DNA of 8,611 nt from DATAYF01 sp036272735 (GTDB taxonomy: Bacteria > Chloroflexota > Ktedonobacteria > Ktedonobacterales > Ktedonobacteraceae): contig DATAYF010000276.1 in the NCBI GenBank assembly GCA_036272735.1, forward strand, positions 1 to 8,611, read 5' to 3'. A program made the position numbers and the translations under genes. The notes below the pieces were generated by a model. That model worked only from the letters and a program-made list of their open reading frames with translations. It was not told the DNA's origin and did not search any database. Shown here one piece after another: positions 5,853 through 8,611 of this stretch (the stretch's first letter is position 1; each line of letters starts with the position of its first letter).

Positions 5853-6365
5853 ATGATGGAAACGAGAGAAGCGAAGGCGATGTCGCTTGTGGTGGCGCCA
5901 GATCAACATCAAGCACGGAGATCAGCGAGGCTTGAGATTGTTCGACAGGTGAAGCTTGGGGCAACTGCCTCAGAGGCGCAGAGGCGCTGCCCCATTCCGA
6001 TGCATCGGACAACCGTGTATCGGCTGCTCAAGCGCATCGAGCGCGAAGATGAGGACGCCTGTATCGAGAGGCGCCACGGTCACCCTTCCATTTTGCGCGG
6101 GGAGGTCCTCACCTTTCTGCTGGATTACTGCCGGACCCACGCGTCTGCCGCCAGCCGCCAGGTCCAACACCTCGTGGCTGAGCGCTTCGGGATCACGGTG
6201 AGTGTCAGCCAACTCAACCGCGTACGTGCCGCTCACGGGCTGAGCCGAAAGGCCCCTAAGCTCAGAAAAAAAAGCCGCAAGCGGGCCTCACGATTGCCTC
6301 GGGACCTCATGAACAGGCTGGTGGCTTGCTGCTGTTGGCGGCAGCGAGCGAGACCGGGCTCCTGA
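5853..6365 (+). CDS. Helix-turn-helix N-terminal part of a split transposase
   Basis: A 170-residue ORF that holds the DNA-binding half of the transposase. Residues about 24-64 fit a helix-turn-helix of the kind found at the N-terminus of IS630-like and similar transposases (ARLEIVRQVKLGATASEAQ, then MHRTTVYRLLKRI), and 80-130 fit a second winged-helix unit (VQHLVAERFGITVSVSQLNRV). From residue 141 on, past an A8 run (6266-6273), the frame reads a basic tail and CCCWRQ that has no family character and stops at 6363. The -1 frame is open from 6260 and runs without a stop into the DDE ORF, so the true full-length product is probably a fusion of about 800 residues. I chose the ATG at 5853, preceded by AGGAAAG; a GTG at 5775 has a stronger Shine-Dalgarno and would add 26 residues, but that stretch does not look like part of the family domain. 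Confidence 0.7.
   Translation: MMETREAKAMSLVVAPDQHQARRSARLEIVRQVKLGATASEAQRRCPIPMHRTTVYRLLKRIEREDEDACIERRHGHPSILRGEVLTFLLDYCRTHASAASRQVQHLVAERFGITVSVSQLNRVRAAHGLSRKAPKLRKKSRKRASRLPRDLMNRLVACCCWRQRARPGS
6250..6288 (+). promoter_or_regulatory. Candidate -1 frameshift site in the transposase gene
   Basis: The helix-turn-helix frame reads AGA AAA AAA AGC through an A8 run (6266-6273), giving the heptamer A-AAA-AAA that is known to support -1 ribosomal slippage or transcriptional slippage in insertion sequences. After a -1 shift the reading continues AAG CCG and stays open to the transposase stop at 8252. AGGCCC (6250-6255) and GGGCCT (6283-6288) are perfect complements that would enclose the run in a stem-loop. 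A plain frameshift mutation or a homopolymer sequencing error would look the same. Confidence 0.5.
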
Positions 6366-8254
6366 CACAGTTGGAGCAGGCGTTGCCACCTCCCTCAGCC
6401 TCACCAGAGCCGCCATGCCTTCCTCTGGCAGGGAGTCCAGCGGTTCGCAGACGCTTACTGCTCACCGTGCTGTTCCTGAGCGCGGTTGGAATACCTCGCA
6501 CGTGGGATCTGCGCGGCTACACCGCGGATGGTCTGGCATTGCTCACCGGGCGCACGCGAGCCTATGGCTATCGGTATACAGAACTGTTTTTGTCGCAGGT
6601 GGCCCATGCCGATGGCTCCGAACGCTTCACGGATGCTCTCGCTTCCTGGACCACGCGCCTCTGGCATACCCTAGCGGAAGGAACGGGGGAAATGGGAGAA
6701 GCTAACCACCCACACGCGCTGACCTGCTATGTGGATGGTCATCGCAAACCTGTCTACAGTGAGGTGCTCATCCCGCGCGGGCTGATCGGGCGCCTGGGCG
6801 TTATCCTGGGCTGCCGAGCACTCCTCTTGCTGCACGATGAGCAGGGCCATCCCCTGGCAGTCACCACCCATCGCGGAGACCAGCATCTCACCGTAGGAGT
6901 TCCTGCGTTCCTGACGCGCTATGAACAGCACGCAGAGCGCAGCCAGATTACACGAATGATCGTGGATCGGGAGGGTATGGCGACGGAATTTCTCGCCAGC
7001 TTGCATGCGGAAGGGCGCAGCGTGGTCACCATCTTGCAGACGAATCAGTATCGAGATCTCTCCTCCTTCTCTGAAGTGGGCACCTTTGTGTCGTTGAGCA
7101 CCGATGCCCGCGGGCAGATCATCCGTGAAGTGGCTCCGGCTCGCATCAGCTTGCCCCGTGAAGACCATCCTGACGACCCCCTGTGCTTGCAGGTAGCTCT
7201 CATCCGTGACCTGCGCCGGACGGTTCGGCCTGATCCAGAAGAGGCACCGTATTCGTCGCGTTGGGACAGTGACCTGCCCCTCGAAGAGCGGACCTGGCGG
7301 CGTGAGAGCTGGCAAGCCACCGCCGCTCCAGCCAAAGAGACGACGGCGAAGCTCATTCCCATTGTGACCACGCAAGAGACCCCAACCATCGATGCCATTG
7401 AGCTTGCCCAGACCTACATTCACCGCTGGCCAGCTCAGGAAAACGTCATCAAAGATTATCTTCTGCCTCTGGGATTGGACACCAACCACGGCTTCGCGAA
7501 GGTGGCGGTAGAGAACTCGGAGGTGACCAAACGACGAACTCGCCTGGAGCAGCGCTTAGCCAGGCTCAAACAATGGGCACCGAGTGCGGGCAAACGCGAG
7601 GCCCAGGCCAGCCGACGACGAGAGCGGCTGCGACAAACCTTCACGAGCCGAAGCAAGGAATTATCCCAGGAGTTGTGGAAGTACCAGCTTGCACTGGAAG
7701 AGCAAAACCTGGCAGAGTATGTGTTCCGGCAGAAGATGAAGGAGCGCAAAGCCGAGATCAATGCCTTCATGGAGCCGCTGCGCATCAAAGAATGGCAAGC
7801 CTATGAACAATGCAACGCCGAATTTCGCAAGCAGGAACGCTACTGCAAAGAGCAGCGCACGGTTCTTCGTGCGTTAGAAGACCTGAAAGAGCAGGAGCGG
7901 ACGATGTACGAGCTCGACAGCCGAAAGGATCAGGTGATGACCGTGTGTAAGGTGGCCGTGGCAAACCTGGCGATGTGGATGCGTGACCGGTATTTTCCGC
8001 CATCGTATGCGCAGGCGACCTGGAAACGTCTGCAGCCATTTTTCCAACTTCCCGGAACGATCACGCAGGATGCTCACATGGTGCGGGTCGAACTGCGTCC
8101 ATTCAACGACCGTGCACTGAATCGAGATCTGGCCGTCCTCTGTGAACGGGTCAACCAAGCATCGCCTTGCCTGCCCGATGGGCGTCGGCTCTCCTTCGCA
8201 ATCCATTCTTCATGTTGCACTCTTGTTGCGCAGAAGGAGGCCAAAATACCGTGA
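6326..8254 (+). CDS. DDE transposase, catalytic part (IS4-like signatures)
   Basis: This 642-residue ORF is the catalytic half of the transposase. Likely DDE residues are D137 in YVDGHRKP, D214 in IVDREG and E372 in RWPAQEN. The D-to-E interval of about 158 residues contains a beta-rich insertion (QTNQYRDLSSF, 238-248), and the third motif Y-IHRW-PAQENVIKDY is close to the IS4-type Y-x2-R-...-E signature. From about 397 to 535 the protein is highly charged and predicted coiled coil, an unusually long insert. The tail has the repeated element LDSRKDQVMTVCKVAVANL (530-548), YFPPSYAQATWKRL (556-569) and LPDGRRLSF (616-624). The TTG given is only the first start codon in this frame; there is no ribosome-binding site, and the frame is open back to 6260, so it is most likely made by -1 frameshifting from the ORF upstream. 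Its stop overlaps the TnsA-like start. It does not look like an rve-type TnsB. Confidence 0.8.
   Translation: MLLLAAASETGLLTQLEQALPPPSASPEPPCLPLAGSPAVRRRLLLTVLFLSAVGIPRTWDLRGYTADGLALLTGRTRAYGYRYTELFLSQVAHADGSERFTDALASWTTRLWHTLAEGTGEMGEANHPHALTCYVDGHRKPVYSEVLIPRGLIGRLGVILGCRALLLLHDEQGHPLAVTTHRGDQHLTVGVPAFLTRYEQHAERSQITRMIVDREGMATEFLASLHAEGRSVVTILQTNQYRDLSSFSEVGTFVSLSTDARGQIIREVAPARISLPREDHPDDPLCLQVALIRDLRRTVRPDPEEAPYSSRWDSDLPLEERTWRRESWQATAAPAKETTAKLIPIVTTQETPTIDAIELAQTYIHRWPAQENVIKDYLLPLGLDTNHGFAKVAVENSEVTKRRTRLEQRLARLKQWAPSAGKREAQASRRRERLRQTFTSRSKELSQELWKYQLALEEQNLAEYVFRQKMKERKAEINAFMEPLRIKEWQAYEQCNAEFRKQERYCKEQRTVLRALEDLKEQERTMYELDSRKDQVMTVCKVAVANLAMWMRDRYFPPSYAQATWKRLQPFFQLPGTITQDAHMVRVELRPFNDRALNRDLAVLCERVNQASPCLPDGRRLSFAIHSSCCTLVAQKEAKIP
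8232..8240 (+). promoter_or_regulatory. Ribosome-binding site deciding the GTG start of the TnsA-like gene
   Basis: AGAAGGAGG lies within the last codons of the transposase gene, 10 nt before the GTG at 8251. It selects this GTG, which overlaps the transposase stop as GTGA, and implies translational coupling of nuclease and transposase. The decayed copy at 2097-2144 keeps most of this sequence, reading AGAAGGTGG. Confidence 0.75.
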
Positions 8255-8611
8255 GTCCCTGGTCTGAGAACGGAATTCGTGGCGTTGAGCTCTTCAAAAT
8301 TGCTGGCGAGAGCATTTCCGGCTGGCTTCCCAGTTGGAAATTAGGAGGACCAAAACCCTCCCGGCAGCCTTTTTGTAGTCTGATGGAAGAGCGCTTGCTC
8401 ATGTTTCTGGAGTACCACCCCCAGGTGGTCTGGTATGGACGAGGTGATATCAGTCCGACCTTTGCTTCAACGTACAACATCCCCACGGTCCTTCCAACAC
8501 TCTATGCGATTAATTACCTGTTCGACGGAAATGCTCACGTGTACCTGCCTGATGCCATCGGCCAGCTGAAGTCAGGCTCCCTGTTCATTGCAGAGGCAGG
8601 GATGGAACGAG
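8251..8611 (+). CDS. TnsA-like endonuclease, partial (runs off the window)
   Basis: The frame from GTG 8251 is open to the end of the window, giving 120 residues of an incomplete protein. It resembles the N-terminal nuclease domain of TnsA, the Tn7 subunit that cuts the 5' ends of the transposon. SLMEERLLMFLEYHPQVVWY (43-62) fits the helix carrying the first acidic metal ligand (E46 or E47), and HVYLPDAIGQL (96-106) fits the P-D motif (D101). Where classical TnsA has E-V-K, this protein reads IAEAGMER (113-120), so the third catalytic position is either shifted or changed; E115 is in the right place for the acid. The start overlaps the transposase stop by four bases and has a strong ribosome-binding site. 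A TnsC-like ATPase and TniQ would be expected downstream, outside the window. A restriction-type nuclease fold is the main alternative. Confidence 0.7.
   Translation, partial: MSPWSENGIRGVELFKIAGESISGWLPSWKLGGPKPSRQPFCSLMEERLLMFLEYHPQVVWYGRGDISPTFASTYNIPTVLPTLYAINYLFDGNAHVYLPDAIGQLKSGSLFIAEAGMER

Noticed and set aside
6671..7489. Minus-strand open frame of 272 codons opposite the transposase
   Set aside because: It mirrors the DDE coding sequence, whose catalytic motifs are clear; the antisense translation shows no recognisable domain.

Overview
The window most resembles an accessory region of a large, moderately high-GC bacterial chromosome. My best guess is Chloroflexota, class Ktedonobacteria, from the flavour of the transposase/TnsA pair and the mix of WYL regulator, medium-chain dehydrogenase and AcuA-like acetyltransferase. 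This is an inference from family resemblance; no marker gene is present to prove it.

Layout. (1) Positions 1-972: an unrecognised four-helix membrane protein preceded by a strong stem-loop in its leader. (2) 1017-1078: a cluster of nested palindromes without a gene. (3) 1145-2023: a compact unit bounded by ~68-bp imperfect inverted repeats that begin TGGTAC and are flanked on both sides by the 5-bp direct repeat CCCCT. It holds one minus-strand gene for a pyridoxamine 5'-phosphate oxidase-fold protein and no transposase, so it looks like a non-autonomous mobile unit with a cargo gene. (4) 2097 to about 2330, minus strand: a decayed 3' fragment of the same transposase family that lies intact further right. 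(5) 2395-3369, minus strand: a WYL-domain regulator with a good promoter. (6) 3545-5781, plus strand: SnoaL-like protein, medium-chain dehydrogenase and AcuA-like acetyltransferase, probably co-transcribed and divergent from the regulator. (7) 5775-8611: a transposition module made of a helix-turn-helix ORF, a DDE transposase ORF in the -1 frame joined to it across an A8 run, and a TnsA-like endonuclease gene that overlaps the transposase stop and runs off the window.

How it works together. The right-hand module pairs a DDE transposase carrying IS4-like signatures with a TnsA-like nuclease, a combination normally expected in Tn7-like elements with a TnsB-type transposase. The window ends before any TnsC-like ATPase or TniQ gene could be seen. 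The decayed relic at 2097-2330 shows that this family has been here before in the opposite orientation. The IR-flanked unit at 1150-2018 has a 5-bp target duplication and two copies of an AAGGTTCG core per end, about 42 bp apart; this resembles transposase-binding-site arrays at Tn7-like ends, but nothing in the window proves which enzyme moved it. The WYL regulator and the divergent metabolic genes look like ordinary host genes between mobile material.
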